64,000 nucleotides of DNA from Sphingopyxis sp. H073 (GCF_001468395.1 NZ_LNSG01000002.1:248001-312000); one strand, 5' to 3'. Shown: positions 53,377 to 63,300, numbered from the stretch's first letter. The notes: generated from the letters alone by a model not told the origin. Made by a program: numbers and translations.

Positions 53377-54407
53377 GCTTTCACTCCGGCGCCGCGCACG
53401 GCTTCGGCCTCCGGATCGAGCGGCCAGCGCGGGCGCGCGGCGGTATCGAGCGGATCGGTGAGCCCCGCGGCGAAGCGCTCGGCGCCCGCCCAGGCGATCA
53501 TCGCGCCATTGTCGGTGCAGAGCCAGAGCGGCGGCGCGACGAAGGGCTTGTCGAAGCGGCTTGCGAGTTCGGTGAGCGCGGTGCGGATCGCGCCGTTCGC
53601 CGCAACGCCGCCCGCGACGACGAAGGCGGTCGCCTCGGGACACGCCGCGAGCGCGATGCGGCTGCGATCGACGAGACAGTCGACGACCGCCTGCTGGAAG
53701 GAGGCGGCGAGGTTGGGGACGCTATGCGCACCCGACGCGGCGGCGCGTGCGACCGCGCTCTTGAGCCCGGCGAAGGAGAAATGCGGCTCGGCGCTGCCGA
53801 CGAGCGGGCGCGGCAGCGGCACCGCGGTCGGATCGCCGCTCTGCGCCGCGCGCTCGACCGCGGGGCCGCCCGGATAGCCGAGCCCGAGCAACTTCGCGGT
53901 CTTGTCGAAGGCTTCGCCCGCGGCGTCGTCGATCGTGGTGGCAAGGCGGCGATAGGCGCCGACGCCTTCGACGAGCAGCAACTGGCAATGGCCGCCCGAT
54001 ACGAGCAGCAGCAGATAGGGAAATTCGAGCGCGGCGTCGGTGAGCCGCGGGCTCAGCGCATGGCCTTCGAGATGGTTGACCGCGACGAGCGGCTTGTTAG
54101 CGGCGTGCGCGAGCGCCTTGCCGGTGACGAGCCCCACCATCACGCCGCCGATCAGGCCCGGGCCCGCGGTCGCGGCAATCGCGTCGACATCGGCGAGCGT
54201 GACGCCCGCGTCGGCGAGGACGCCCTCGACGAGCGGCGCGAGCCGGTCGACATGCGCGCGCGCGGCGATTTCGGGGACGACCCCGCCATAGGGCTGATGT
54301 TCGGCCTCCTGCCCCGCGACGCGGTGCGCAAGCACGCGCCGGTTGCTGTCGACGAGCGCTGCCGCGGTTTCGTCGCAGCTCGATTCGAGGCCGAGGATGA
54401 GAGTCAT
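53373..54407 (-). CDS. tsaD: tRNA N6-adenosine threonylcarbamoyltransferase
   Basis: The 344-residue protein transfers threonylcarbamoyl to A37 of ANN-decoding tRNAs with TsaB and Tsa[17 protein letters not shown] is the ATPase-fold start. Metal ligands lie in ARAHVD and [46 protein letters not shown] and the C-terminal [12 protein letters not shown] complete the family. The gene overlaps gpsA and diverges from hemC, an order conserved in alphaproteobacteria. Confidence 0.96.
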   Translation of the reverse strand: MTLILGLESSCDETAAALVDSNRRVLAHRVAGQEAEHQPYGGVVPEIAARAHVDRLAPLVEGVLADAGVTLADVDAIAATAGPGLIGGVMVGLVTGKALAHAANKPLVAVNHLEGHALSPRLTDAALEFPYLLLLVSGGHCQLLLVEGVGAYRRLATTIDDAAGEAFDKTAKLLGLGYPGGPAVERAAQSGDPTAVPLPRPLVGSAEPHFSFAGLKSAVARAAASGAHSVPNLAASFQQAVVDCLVDRSRIALAACPEATAFVVAGGVAANGAIRTALTELASRFDKPFVAPPLWLCTDNGAMIAWAGAERFAAGLTDPLDTAARPRWPLDPEAEAVRGAGVKA

Positions 54408-54444
54408 ATGATAGCGCGCCCTTTACCCGCCCCATTGCGGGCAG

Positions 54445-54532
54445 GGCAAGGGAGAGAGAGAGATGCGAGCCTTTCCCCGCCGAAAACCGGATTGGAAAAA
54501 CCGGTTCCCACTTTTTCGGGAAATGCTCTAGC
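54445..54532. repeat. Probable palindromic repeat between tsaD and hemC
   Basis: The hemC-tsaD gap contains an AAAACCGGATTGG...AACCGGTTCCCAC stretch followed by TTTTTCGGGAAATGCTCTAG. This composite is of the kind often repeated between alphaproteobacterial genes. AACCGGTT is itself a small palindrome. I see no second copy in the window, so this is tentative. Confidence 0.35.
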
Positions 54533-54540
54533 GCGTGAAT

Positions 54541-55494
54541 ATGGCTTCGATTCCGCTTCCGACAACTGCCCGCCCGCTGCGTATCGGCACGCGGGCCTCG
54601 CCGCTGGCGCTCGCGCAGGCGCATATGGCCGCCGCCGCACTGGCCAAGGCCCATGCATTGGCGCCCGAAGCGCTTGAAATCGTGGCGATGACCGCGACCG
54701 GCGACAAGATCCAGGATCGCGCGCTCGCCGAGGTTGGCGGCAAGGCGCTGTGGACGCGCGAACTCGACGCCGCGCTCGATGCGGGCGCGATCGATATCGC
54801 GGTTCATTCGTTGAAGGATGTGGAAACGATCCGCGACGCGCGTTTTGCGCTAGGCGCGATGCTCGAGCGTGCCGATCCGCGCGACCGGCTGGTGGTGCGC
54901 GGCGGCGTCACCGCGACGACGATTGCGGAGCTGCCGCCCGGCGCGCGGCTGGGGACGAGCAGCCCGCGGCGCGCGGCGCAGGTCAGGCGGCTGCGCCCCG
55001 ACCTGGTGACGATGCTGCTGCGCGGGAATGTCCAGACGCGGCTCGCGAAGCTCGCCGCGGGCGAGGTCGATGCGACGTTGCTCGCGGCGGCGGGGCTCGA
55101 CCGGCTCGGCATGCACGACATCGGGCAGGCGCAGGCGATCGACCTGCTGCTGCCTGCCGCCTCGCAGGGGGCGATCGGTATCGAGTGCCGTGCGGATGAC
55201 GCCGCGACCTTCGCACTGCTCAAGACGATCGACCATGCGCCGACGCATCGCGCTGTGGCGGCCGAGCGCGCGTTGCTCGCTACGCTCGGCGGCGATTGCC
55301 GTTCGCCGGTCGCGGCATACGCACACTGGCTGGACGATGGCGCGCTTCGCCTCGACGCCGAAATCTTCTCGGACGACGGCGCGGAGCATGTGGCGGGCCA
55401 TGCGCTGGTCACCGGTCGCGGCGATGCCGAGGCGCTGGCGCATCGCCTACTGGACGAAGCTCCGGGCAGCGTGCGGCGCCTGTTCGCCGTATGA
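54541..55494 (+). CDS. hemC: Hydroxymethylbilane synthase (porphobilinogen deaminase)
   Basis: The 317-residue enzyme polymerises four porphobilinogens. LRIGTRASPLALAQAHM is the diagnostic N-terminus, and DKIQDRALAEVGGKALWTREL follows. The dipyrromethane-cofactor cysteine is in GGDCRSPVAAYA. ATG 54541 is chosen; a GTG two codons upstream (54535) is also possible. The stop overlaps the hemD ATG by four bases. With hemE and hemJ near 18 kb, four haem steps are in this window. Confidence 0.95.
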   Translation: MASIPLPTTARPLRIGTRASPLALAQAHMAAAALAKAHALAPEALEIVAMTATGDKIQDRALAEVGGKALWTRELDAALDAGAIDIAVHSLKDVETIRDARFALGAMLERADPRDRLVVRGGVTATTIAELPPGARLGTSSPRRAAQVRRLRPDLVTMLLRGNVQTRLAKLAAGEVDATLLAAAGLDRLGMHDIGQAQAIDLLLPAASQGAIGIECRADDAATFALLKTIDHAPTHRAVAAERALLATLGGDCRSPVAAYAHWLDDGALRLDAEIFSDDGAEHVAGHALVTGRGDAEALAHRLLDEAPGSVRRLFAV

Positions 55495-56177
55495 TTGGCG
55501 GCCTGCCGCTGCTCGTGACGCGCCCCGAGCCGGGATGCGCCGCGACGGTGGCGCGGGCGCGGACGCTGGGGCTCGATGCGCGGCCGCTGCCACTGTTTGC
55601 GGCGCGGGCGCTCGAATGGGTAGCGCCCGATACGCGCGACCATGACGCGCTGCTGCTGACGAGTGCGCAGGCGGCACGGCTGGGCGGGTCCGGGCTCGCC
55701 GCGCTCGGGGCGCTTCCGGTTTATGCGGTGGGCGAGGCGACCGCCGCTGCGGCGCGCGATGCGGGGTTCGGCGTCGCTGCCGTCGGCGAGCGCGACGCCC
55801 AGGCGCTGCTCGACGGCATGGCGTCATCGGGAAAGCGGCGAATCCTGTGGCTTTGCGGGCGCGACCGTACGGCGTTCGCGACCGCGCTGACGGTGACGGC
55901 GCTGCCCGTCTATGCGGTCGATCCGGTCGATCCGGCCGCCGGTTGGCGCGATTCGGTCGCGGCGCCGGCGGTGGTCCTTGCCCACTCGGCGCGGATCGCG
56001 GCGCGGGCCGCCGACCTCGCCGGAGCGGCGGTTAAGCATTTGACCTTGCTGGCGATCAGCGCCGCGGCCGCCGATGCGGCGGGTGATGGCTGGGCGGAAA
56101 AGGCGGTTTCGCCGCGCCCCGATGATGCCGCGATGTTGGCAGAGGCGGTCCGTTTGTGCCACAAGGGTCGCCAATAG
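55491..56177 (+). CDS. hemD: Uroporphyrinogen-III synthase
   Basis: The 228-residue protein follows hemC with a four-base overlap. LLVTRPEPGCAATVARARTLG is the typical start of HemD, and LLLTSAQAARLGG and VYAVGEATAAAARDAGF follow. Sequence conservation in this family is low, so the assignment also rests on position. HemD closes hydroxymethylbilane to uroporphyrinogen III. Confidence 0.88.
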   Translation: MIGGLPLLVTRPEPGCAATVARARTLGLDARPLPLFAARALEWVAPDTRDHDALLLTSAQAARLGGSGLAALGALPVYAVGEATAAAARDAGFGVAAVGERDAQALLDGMASSGKRRILWLCGRDRTAFATALTVTALPVYAVDPVDPAAGWRDSVAAPAVVLAHSARIAARAADLAGAAVKHLTLLAISAAAADAAGDGWAEKAVSPRPDDAAMLAEAVRLCHKGRQ

Positions 56178-56196
56178 GGTCGTTCGAAAGAGACAC

Positions 56197-57096
56197 ATGA
56201 CAATCGAAAGCATCGACAGGCCGGCGTCCTCGGACGGCGTGGCCCCGGTGAAAAGACTTTCGCTCCGCGCGCTGTTCATCGGCGCGGTGCTTCTCCTGAT
56301 CCTGGGCGTGGTCGGCGGCGGCTGGGCGATGAGTCGCTGGCTGGCGAGCGAGAAGCCCCCGGTGACCGTCGTCAGCGACGAACCGGCGGTGGGCGGAGCG
56401 CTCGCCGCGATCGGCCAGGCCGAGGTGGCGGCTGGCGGGCAGGTGGCCGCGGCGCCCGCAGTCGACGGCGCAGGCGGTCTCGCGGCGCGGGTCGCCGAAC
56501 TCGAACAGCGGCTGTCGCGCATCAACCTGCAGGCCGAATCGGCGTCGGGCAACGCCTCGCGCGCCGAGGGGCTGCTCGTCGCCTTTGCGGTGCGGCGCGC
56601 GCTCGATCGCGGGTTGTCGCTCGGCTATCTCGAGGCGCAGCTTCGCCTGCGTTTCGGCGACGACCAGCCCAATGCGGTCAAGACGATCACCGAAACCTCC
56701 CGCGAACCGGTGACGCTCGAGCAGCTGCGCGCCGAACTCGACGCGATCGCGCCCGAACTTGTCGGGCGCAGCGGCGACAAGGGCAGCCTGTGGACCGGCC
56801 TGCGCCGCGAGCTCGGCGAATTGTTCGTCGTGCGCCCGGCGGGCACGCAGTCGCCGCGTGCGACCGAGCGGCTCGAACGCGCGCGCCGCTATCTCGCGGG
56901 CGGCATGGTCGACCAGGCGATTACCGAGGTCGAGGCGATGCCCGGCGCGGCGGAGGCGGGCGACTGGCTGATCGACGCGCGCCGCTATCACGAGGCGCGG
57001 CGTGCGCTTGACCTGATCGAGACCGCCGCGATATTGGAGCCGCGCGACGGGGCCGCCGTCGCGATGGCCCGCGATCCGGCCCAAACGAACCCCTGA
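56197..57096 (+). CDS. Mitofilin/Mic60-like inner-membrane protein
   Basis: The 299-residue protein has one N-terminal membrane helix (about 25-47). A short coiled-coil with [17 protein letters not shown] (about 98-115) follows. The C-terminal helical domain (about 185-280) holds the mitofilin signature: [13 protein letters not shown] and [27 protein letters not shown]. Alphaproteobacterial Mic60 genes lie next to hem genes, as here, 19 bp after hemD. Mic60 shapes curved intracytoplasmic membrane and, in mitochondria, crista junctions. The protein is shorter than most (400 or more residues) because the coiled-coil is reduced. Confidence 0.82.
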   Translation: MTIESIDRPASSDGVAPVKRLSLRALFIGAVLLLILGVVGGGWAMSRWLASEKPPVTVVSDEPAVGGALAAIGQAEVAAGGQVAAAPAVDGAGGLAARVAELEQRLSRINLQAESASGNASRAEGLLVAFAVRRALDRGLSLGYLEAQLRLRFGDDQPNAVKTITETSREPVTLEQLRAELDAIAPELVGRSGDKGSLWTGLRRELGELFVVRPAGTQSPRATERLERARRYLAGGMVDQAITEVEAMPGAAEAGDWLIDARRYHEARRALDLIETAAILEPRDGAAVAMARDPAQTNP

Positions 57097-57134
57097 GCGC
57101 GCCCGCGGGCACGCCCCAAGAGAAAGCCCGACCC

Positions 57135-58337
57135 ATGGCCCTCGCCGATCCGCAGCGCATCGAGGCGCTCGACCCGTTCGATCCGCTCCAGCTCGCCGAC
57201 CAGCTCAGCGAAGAAGAGCGGATGATCCAGAGCGCGGCGCGCGCCTATGCCGAGGGCGAGCTGCTGCCGCGCGTCACCTCGGCCTTTCTCGACGAGCGCT
57301 TCGACCGTGAGATCATGTCGGAGATGGGCCAGCTCGGCCTGCTCGGCGCGACGATCGATCCCGAATATGGCGGGGCGGGGCTCAATTACGTTTCCTACGG
57401 GCTGATCGCGCGCGAGGTCGAGCGCATCGATTCGGGCTATCGCTCGGCCTGTTCGGTGCAGAGCAGCCTCGTGATCCATCCGATCAACGCCTATGGCAGC
57501 GAGGAGCAGAAGCGGAAGTTTCTGCCCGGGCTGACCTCGGGCGAACTCGTCGGCTGCTTCGGCCTGACCGAGCCCGACGCGGGCAGCGACCCCGGCAGCA
57601 TGCGCACGCGCGCCGAGAAGATCGCGGGCGGCTATCGCCTGAAGGGCGCGAAGATGTGGATCACCAACGCGCCGATCGCGGATGTCTTCGTCGTCTGGGC
57701 GAAATCGGACGCGCACGACGGCGCGATCCGCGGCTTCGTCCTCGAAAAGGGGATGAAGGGCCTGTCGGCGCCGAAGATCGAGGGCAAGGTCAGCTTACGC
57801 GCCTCGATCACCGGCGAGATCGTTATGGACGGGGTCGAGGTCGGCGAGGATGCGCTGCTGCCGCACGTCTCGGGCCTCAAAGGCCCGTTCGGCTGCCTCA
57901 ACCGCGCGCGCTACGGCATCGGCTGGGGCGCGATGGGCGCGGCTGAATTCTGCTACGAAGCGGCGCGCAACTACACGCTCGAGCGCAAGCAGTTCGGGCG
58001 CCCGCTCGCGGCGAACCAGATCGTCCAGCTGAAGCTCGCCAACATGCTCACGGAGATTTCGATGGGGCTGCAGACCGCGCTGCGCGTCGGCCGGCTGATC
58101 GACGAGGGCCGGCTGGTTCCCGATGCGATCAGCCTCCTGAAGCGCAACAATTGCGGCAAGGCGCTCGATATCGCGCGGGTTGCGCGCGATATGCACGGCG
58201 GTAACGGGATTTCGGCGGACTATCATGTCATCCGTCACGCGGTGAACCTCGAGACGGTGAACACCTATGAGGGCACGCACGACGTCCATGCGCTGATCCT
58301 CGGCCGCGCGATCACCGGCATTCCCGCCTTTTCCTGA
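57135..58337 (+). CDS. gcdH: Glutaryl-CoA dehydrogenase
   Basis: The 400-residue acyl-CoA dehydrogenase ends in [20 protein letters not shown], nearly the same as in mitochondrial glutaryl-CoA dehydrogenase; the catalytic Glu is residue 379. Flavin-binding segments are [16 protein letters not shown] and [29 protein letters not shown] is conserved. It would oxidise and decarboxylate glutaryl-CoA to crotonyl-CoA in lysine/tryptophan breakdown. The CoA-transferase gene overlaps it by one base. Confidence 0.94.
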   Translation: MALADPQRIEALDPFDPLQLADQLSEEERMIQSAARAYAEGELLPRVTSAFLDERFDREIMSEMGQLGLLGATIDPEYGGAGLNYVSYGLIAREVERIDSGYRSACSVQSSLVIHPINAYGSEEQKRKFLPGLTSGELVGCFGLTEPDAGSDPGSMRTRAEKIAGGYRLKGAKMWITNAPIADVFVVWAKSDAHDGAIRGFVLEKGMKGLSAPKIEGKVSLRASITGEIVMDGVEVGEDALLPHVSGLKGPFGCLNRARYGIGWGAMGAAEFCYEAARNYTLERKQFGRPLAANQIVQLKLANMLTEISMGLQTALRVGRLIDEGRLVPDAISLLKRNNCGKALDIARVARDMHGGNGISADYHVIRHAVNLETVNTYEGTHDVHALILGRAITGIPAFS

Positions 58338-59455
58338 TGCGGCCGCTGGAGGGCCTGCGCGTCGTCGAGCTGGCGCGCGTGCTTGCGGGGCCGTGGTGCG
58401 GGCAGCTGCTCGCGGATCTCGGCGCCGAGGTGGTCAAGGTCGAGCGGCCGGGCGCCGGCGACGACACGCGCGAATGGGGGCCGCCCTTCGTCACCGGCGC
58501 GGACGGCGCGAATCTGGGCGCGGCCTATTATCACAGCACCAACCGCGGCAAGCGGAGCGTCGCGATCGACATCGCGAGCGCCGAGGGCCAAGCCGGGGTG
58601 CGCGCGCTGCTCGCCGATGCCGATGTCGTCATCGAGAATTACAAGGTCGGCGGGCTCGCCAAATATGGGCTCGATCCAGCGCGATTGCGCGCCGATTTCT
58701 CGCGGCTGATCGTCTGCTCGATCACCGGCTTCGGCCAGACCGGGCCTTATGCGCACCGCGCGGGCTATGATTTCATCGTCCAGGCGATGAGCGGTTTCAT
58801 GTCGCTGACCGGCGAGCCCGACGGGGCGCCCCAAAAGGCGGGAATCGCCTATGCCGACATTTTCACCGGCATGTATTCGGCGGTCGCGATCCTCGCCGCG
58901 CTGCGACGTCGTGACGTCAGCGGAGCGGGCGCGCATATCGACATGGCGCTGCTCGATTCGCAGGTCGCGGTGCTCGCCAACCAGGCCGCGAACTATCTGG
59001 CGAGCGGGGTGTCGCCGAAGCGAATGGGCAATGGTCACGCGAATGTCGTGCCCTATCAGGCGTTTGCGACCGCCGACGGCCAGCTCGTCGTCGCGGTCGG
59101 CAACGACAGCCAGTATCGCAAGCTCTGCGCGATCCTCGGCGAGCCGCAGTGGGCGGACGATGCGCGCTTCGCGAACAATGCCGCGCGGCTCGCGAACCGC
59201 GCCGAGCTGATCCCGCTGCTTGCGGCGAAGATCGCCACCTGGGACGCGCAGCCGCTGTCGCTCGCGCTCGAGGCGGAGGGTGTGCCAGCAGGCCCGATCA
59301 ACGACCTCGCCGGGGTGTTCGCCGATCCGCAGGTGATCGCGCGCGGCATGCGCTTCCGGCCCGACGGGGCCTTTATCGACGGCGTTGCGAGCCCGATCGT
59401 GATCGATGGCGAGCGGATGGTCGCCCCGACCGGGGCGCCGCCGCTCGCCTCATAG
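58337..59455 (+). CDS. CaiB/BaiF (class III) CoA-transferase
   Basis: The 372-residue protein has the family III CoA-transferase start LEGLRVVELARVLAGPWCGQLLADLGAEVVKVE. The predicted catalytic Asp lies in GIAYADIFTGMYSAVAIL. Its stop is followed by an intrinsic terminator. The one-base overlap with glutaryl-CoA dehydrogenase (TGATG) suggests that it activates glutarate, like the human succinate-hydroxymethylglutarate CoA-transferase. Substrate choice is inference from context. Confidence 0.9.
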   Translation: MRPLEGLRVVELARVLAGPWCGQLLADLGAEVVKVERPGAGDDTREWGPPFVTGADGANLGAAYYHSTNRGKRSVAIDIASAEGQAGVRALLADADVVIENYKVGGLAKYGLDPARLRADFSRLIVCSITGFGQTGPYAHRAGYDFIVQAMSGFMSLTGEPDGAPQKAGIAYADIFTGMYSAVAILAALRRRDVSGAGAHIDMALLDSQVAVLANQAANYLASGVSPKRMGNGHANVVPYQAFATADGQLVVAVGNDSQYRKLCAILGEPQWADDARFANNAARLANRAELIPLLAAKIATWDAQPLSLALEAEGVPAGPINDLAGVFADPQVIARGMRFRPDGAFIDGVASPIVIDGERMVAPTGAPPLAS

Positions 59456-59457
59456 AA

Positions 59458-59485
59458 AAAGGGGCGCCGCAGCGGACGCCCCTTT
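59458..59485. terminator. Bidirectional terminator
   Basis: Arms 59458-59466 (AAAGGGGCG) and 59477-59485 (CGCCCCTTT) form a 9-bp stem with a 10-base loop. It has A-rich sequence on one side and a TTT within the right arm. It lies between the convergent CoA-transferase and TonB-receptor genes and can serve both. Confidence 0.75.
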
Positions 59486-59505
59486 CCCCCCTTATTACCT
59501 TGCGA

Positions 59506-61854
59506 TCAGAATTTGACCGTGCCGGTGACAAAGACCTGGCGCGGGTTGCCGTAGAAGGCGGTCAGTGTGCCTTCGGTCCCCAGCGCCGAGGTCGGCAGGC
59601 CGTTCGCGCCGAGGATCGGCACGCCGGTAACCGGGTTCACGCCGATGAAGGTATAGCCCGAGGTCTTGTAGTGCTTGTCGGTCAGATTCTTGCCGAAGAC
59701 GCCGAGACTCCAGCGGCCTTCGGGCGCGGTGTAGACGAGGCTGGCGTCCCACAGCGCGAAGCCCTTCTGGTCGATATAGGGGTTCGGGATTTCGAACTGG
59801 TTGGTCTTGCTGCGGTACGACAGCGTTGTGCCGAAGCTGATGTCGCCGTCGCCGACCGGGGCTGAATAAGCGAGCGTACCGCTGGCGGTCCATTTGGGCG
59901 TGTTCTGGACGCGGCGGAAATCGGCGACGTCGGTCGGCACGCCGGCGATATTGGTGACGAAGCGCTTGTACTGCGCATCGATATAGCCGAGCGCGGTCGA
60001 CAGCGTCAGCCGGTCGCCAGCCGCAGCCAGATCTTCGCCCAGCCGCGCGCGGCCCTCGAACTCGAGGCCCTTGAAGGTCGCCTTGCCGGCGTTCGACACG
60101 ATGCCGCAGAAGCTGGGCAGGCCGCCGACGGTGCAAGCGACCGAGCCGGGGATCTGGACGTCGGTATAGTCGGCATAGAAGCCCGCAATTGCGACGTTCA
60201 GCCCGCCGTCGAACAGGCTGCCCTTGTAGCCGAGCTCGTAGCTTTCGACCTTTTCGGGGCGGAAGCTCAGGAAGGCGGCGATTTCAGCGTCGCTGCGCGT
60301 GCCGTTGCCGTCGAGGTCGGGCGCGTTGGCCCCGACGCCGCGCGGATCGAAGCCGCCGCCCTTGAAGCCCTGCGAATAGCTTGCGTAGAGCGTGTGATCG
60401 GGCGTGGGCTTGAAGGTCAGCGAGGCGCGCGGGGTGAATTTGTTGAACTTGCGGCTGCCTTCGAAATCGGTGCCCGGCGCGCCGAAGGGAACGCCCGCGC
60501 CGCCGAACACCGGCGAGCCGCCGCCGAGATAATTCTGGCGCAGGATCGAGGCCTCGCGCTTGTCCCACGTATAGCGGCCGCCGAGCGACAGGCTGAACTG
60601 GTCGGTGAAATCATAGGTGAAATCGCCGAACACCGCCGCGGTCTTGGTATCGACATCGGCCTCGGTGAAGGCGGTCAGCCCGGCAAAGGTGTTGAAGATG
60701 CGGACGTCGAACAGCGTGTCGGCGGTCGCGTCGAGATAATAGAAGCCAAGCAGGCCTTTCAGCTTGTCGCCTTCGTACAGGAGCTGGAATTCCTGGCTGA
60801 CCTGTTCGTTGAAATAAAAGCCGGGAACGTCGACGTCGACCGCGGGCAAAGCGTCGAAATCGATCGGGGTCGCCGACTTGTCCTTGCGCCAGGCGCTGAT
60901 CGAGCGGAGCGTGACCGTGTCGCTGAGTTCGGCGGTGACGTTCATCGCAAGCCCGTAAGCCTCGATGCTCTGCTTGGGATCGACGAGACCGCCGCGGCTG
61001 TCATAGACGTCGTCGAGGACCGGCGCGTTCGTCGCGAGGCTGGGAATCAGGCGGTGGCCGCCGCGCGGATCGCTCTTGTCCTTGCTATAGTCGCCCGAGA
61101 TGCGGATCAGCACCGGCTCGCCATAGCCGCCGAACTCGACGGTTCCGCGACCGGCCCAGACATCCTTGTTGTAATTTTCGAGGCCGGTGGTGAGATTGTC
61201 GCCGAAGCCGCCGCGCGAGAGTCGCGCGACCGAGCCGCCGATGCGAAGCAGATCACCGATCGGGGTGCTCGCGGTAACGATCAGATCGGCCTGCTTGTAG
61301 GTTCCGAGCGTGCCCTTGATCTTGAGCGAGAAATCCTGCGGCAACGGGGCGGTAACATATTTGACCGCGCCGCCGATGGTGTTGCGGCCATAGAGCGTGC
61401 CCTGCGGCCCACGCAAAATTTCGATGCGCTCGACGTCATAGATGTCGAGCACTGCCGCCTGCGGACGGTTGAGATAGACGTCGTCGAGGTAGAGGCCGAC
61501 GCCCTGTTCGAAACCCGACACCGGATCCTGCTGGCCGACGCCGCGGATGAAGGCGGTCAGCGTCGAGTTCGAGCCGCGCGAGACCTCGAGCGTCGTGTTC
61601 GGAGTGGTCTGGCCGATTTCGGTGATGTCGATCGCGCCGGCCTTTTCGAGCGCTTCGCCCGAATAGGCGGTGATCGCGACCGGAACGTCGATCAGCCGTT
61701 CGTCGCGGCGGCGGGCGGTGACGATGATCTCTTCATCGCCGGCATCGGCACTTGCGCCTTCTTCCTGGGCGAAGGCGGCGGGCGTGAAGGCGAGGATCGA
61801 AAGCGCGCTCGTTGCATAGACGGCACGGCGCAGCTGGCGGGCGAAAGGACGCAT
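59506..61854 (-). CDS. TonB-dependent outer-membrane receptor
   Basis: The 782-residue protein has a signal peptide (about 1-29, cleaved after AFA). A TonB-box-like EEIIVTARR follows (41-49). The plug domain (about 55-165) contains VPVAITAYSGEALEKAG and ERIEILRGPQGTLYGRNTIGGAV. The barrel of about 600 residues ends in a terminal Phe (FVTGTVKF). It belongs to the large sphingomonad receptor group that imports aromatic, sterol or sugar-like substrates; siderophores are also possible. A TetR gene diverges from it. The substrate is unknown. Confidence 0.92.
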   Translation of the reverse strand: MRPFARQLRRAVYATSALSILAFTPAAFAQEEGASADAGDEEIIVTARRRDERLIDVPVAITAYSGEALEKAGAIDITEIGQTTPNTTLEVSRGSNSTLTAFIRGVGQQDPVSGFEQGVGLYLDDVYLNRPQAAVLDIYDVERIEILRGPQGTLYGRNTIGGAVKYVTAPLPQDFSLKIKGTLGTYKQADLIVTASTPIGDLLRIGGSVARLSRGGFGDNLTTGLENYNKDVWAGRGTVEFGGYGEPVLIRISGDYSKDKSDPRGGHRLIPSLATNAPVLDDVYDSRGGLVDPKQSIEAYGLAMNVTAELSDTVTLRSISAWRKDKSATPIDFDALPAVDVDVPGFYFNEQVSQEFQLLYEGDKLKGLLGFYYLDATADTLFDVRIFNTFAGLTAFTEADVDTKTAAVFGDFTYDFTDQFSLSLGGRYTWDKREASILRQNYLGGGSPVFGGAGVPFGAPGTDFEGSRKFNKFTPRASLTFKPTPDHTLYASYSQGFKGGGFDPRGVGANAPDLDGNGTRSDAEIAAFLSFRPEKVESYELGYKGSLFDGGLNVAIAGFYADYTDVQIPGSVACTVGGLPSFCGIVSNAGKATFKGLEFEGRARLGEDLAAAGDRLTLSTALGYIDAQYKRFVTNIAGVPTDVADFRRVQNTPKWTASGTLAYSAPVGDGDISFGTTLSYRSKTNQFEIPNPYIDQKGFALWDASLVYTAPEGRWSLGVFGKNLTDKHYKTSGYTFIGVNPVTGVPILGANGLPTSALGTEGTLTAFYGNPRQVFVTGTVKF

Positions 61855-61934
61855 GAAAACTCTCCCATGTGGCGGACGACCCCTCGCCGTCCCTCCTCTT
61901 TTCTTGGGCCCGGTCTTGCCAAGCCGCGCGCCAC

Positions 61935-61963
61935 CCAATAATGAAACATGAACCAAGTTTCAA
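61935..61963 (-). promoter_or_regulatory. Candidate promoter of the TonB-receptor gene
   Basis: On the minus strand TTGAAA (61958-61963) is followed after 17 bases by TATTGG (61935-61940), about 80 bp before the receptor ATG. The -35 overlaps the CCAAGT-TTCA-ACTTGG palindrome. Confidence 0.45.
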
Positions 61964-61968
61964 CTTGG
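61953..61968. promoter_or_regulatory. Candidate TetR operator
   Basis: CCAAGTTTCAACTTGG is a 6-4-6 palindrome in the gap between the receptor gene and the divergent TetR gene. It overlaps the predicted -35 of the receptor promoter. That placement suits repression by the neighbouring regulator. Confidence 0.45.
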
Positions 61969-62068
61969 AATGTGAAACCGCTATGTTTTGCCTGCCGGTG
62001 ATGCGAAAAGGTCACGCTGGCGGTAACCCGAGGAGGGGCAGGCGGACAGGGGACGGGAAGGCAAGGCA

Positions 62069-62710
62069 ATGGATCAGCCGCGCTCATCGGCGCCGCTAAG
62101 GGCGGAAGAAACGGGGAATCCCGACAAGACACCGCGCACCGAGCGCGGGCGGCGGACCTTGCGCAAGCTGCTCGACGCCGCGGCGACCGAGTTTGGCGAG
62201 CGCGGGTTTCACGATGCGTCGATCAGCGGCATCACGCGCCGCGCCGGCACCGCGCTCGGCAGTTTTTACACCTATTTCGATTCGAAGGACGAAATCTTCC
62301 AGGCGCTCGTCCGCTATATGAGCGAGCAGTTGCGCGACCATGTCACCCCGCGCGTGCAGGCGGCCCCCGACGAGATCAGCGCCGAGCGGATCGGCCTTGA
62401 ATCCTTCCTCGGCTTCGTGCGCGAGCACAAGGAAATCTATCGCATCATCGACGAGGCCGAGTTCGTCGATTACGCAAGCTATCGCCGCCACTATGAAACG
62501 ACGGTCGAACGTATGCGGCAGCGGTTGGAAGCCGGTGCGGCGCGCGGCGAAATTCGCGCGGATGCGAGCGAGGTCCATGCCTGGGCGATCGCGGGGATGA
62601 ACGTGTTCCTCGGGATGCGCTACGGATTGTGGGATGCCGACGCCGACATCGCCGATGTGGCGCGGATCGCCAACGACATGCTCGCGAACGGACTGAAGAA
62701 GCGGGATTAA
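62069..62710 (+). CDS. TetR/AcrR-family transcriptional regulator
   Basis: The 213-residue protein has an N-terminal TetR helix-turn-helix (about 27-75): RKLLDAAATEFGERGFHDASISGI and RRAGTALGSFYTYFDSKDEIFQ. A C-terminal ligand-binding helical domain (about 85-205) follows. It probably controls the divergent TonB receptor gene and perhaps itself. The ligand is unknown. It overlaps the metW stop on the opposite strand by four bases. Confidence 0.9.
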   Translation: MDQPRSSAPLRAEETGNPDKTPRTERGRRTLRKLLDAAATEFGERGFHDASISGITRRAGTALGSFYTYFDSKDEIFQALVRYMSEQLRDHVTPRVQAAPDEISAERIGLESFLGFVREHKEIYRIIDEAEFVDYASYRRHYETTVERMRQRLEAGAARGEIRADASEVHAWAIAGMNVFLGMRYGLWDADADIADVARIANDMLANGLKKRD

Positions 62711-63300
62711 CCGCGCGCGATCAGGAAGATCGCGTGCTCGGCGCGCCAGCTCGCGGCGGCGTCGCTCGTCGGCTTGTCGCCCGACAGATACCAGGCGCCC
62801 TCGACCCGGATGCCTTTTTCGCGCAGCAGCTCGCGAAAGTCGCGGACGGTCACATGGTGGATGTTCGGCGTTTCGTACCAGGCGACGGGCAGCAGCCGCG
62901 TCACCGGCATCCGGCCCGTCCATAGCAGCGACAATCGCACGCGCCAGTGCGCGAAATTGGGGAAGCTGACGAACGCGCGCGGCGCGATGCGGAGCAGTTC
63001 GCCGACTACGCGGTCGGGGCGTTCGGTCGTCTGCAGCGTCTGCGACAGGATGGCATAGTCGAACGCGTCGTCGGGATAATCGGCGAGGTCGCGGTTTGCG
63101 TCGCCCTGCACCACCGACAGCCCCTGCGCCATCGCTGCCTCGATCGCCGCAGCGTCGATTTCGAGCCCGCGCGCGTCGATCCGCTTTTCGGCGCGCAGTT
63201 CGGCCATCAACGCGCCGTCGCCGCAGCCGATGTCGAGTGCGCGCACGCCCGCCGGAATCGCATCGGCGATGATGCGCAGGTCGGGACGAAGCGCGCTCAC
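62707..63300 (-). CDS. metW: Methionine biosynthesis protein MetW
   Basis: The 197-residue protein has the SAM-methyltransferase-like motif [15 protein letters not shown] (about 19-33). [26 protein letters not shown] and [24 protein letters not shown] are MetW hallmarks. It acts with MetX in homoserine acylation; its own catalytic role is not settled. Its ATG overlaps the metX stop by four bases. Confidence 0.93.
   Translation of the reverse strand: MSALRPDLRIIADAIPAGVRALDIGCGDGALMAELRAEKRIDARGLEIDAAAIEAAMAQGLSVVQGDANRDLADYPDDAFDYAILSQTLQTTERPDRVVGELLRIAPRAFVSFPNFAHWRVRLSLLWTGRMPVTRLLPVAWYETPNIHHVTVRDFRELLREKGIRVEGAWYLSGDKPTSDAAASWRAEHAIFLIARG

Noticed and set aside
60394..61941. A 515-codon plus-strand open frame opposite the TonB receptor
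   Set aside because: It is a shadow of the receptor gene, rich in Glu/Arg/Asp, with no start context or domains.
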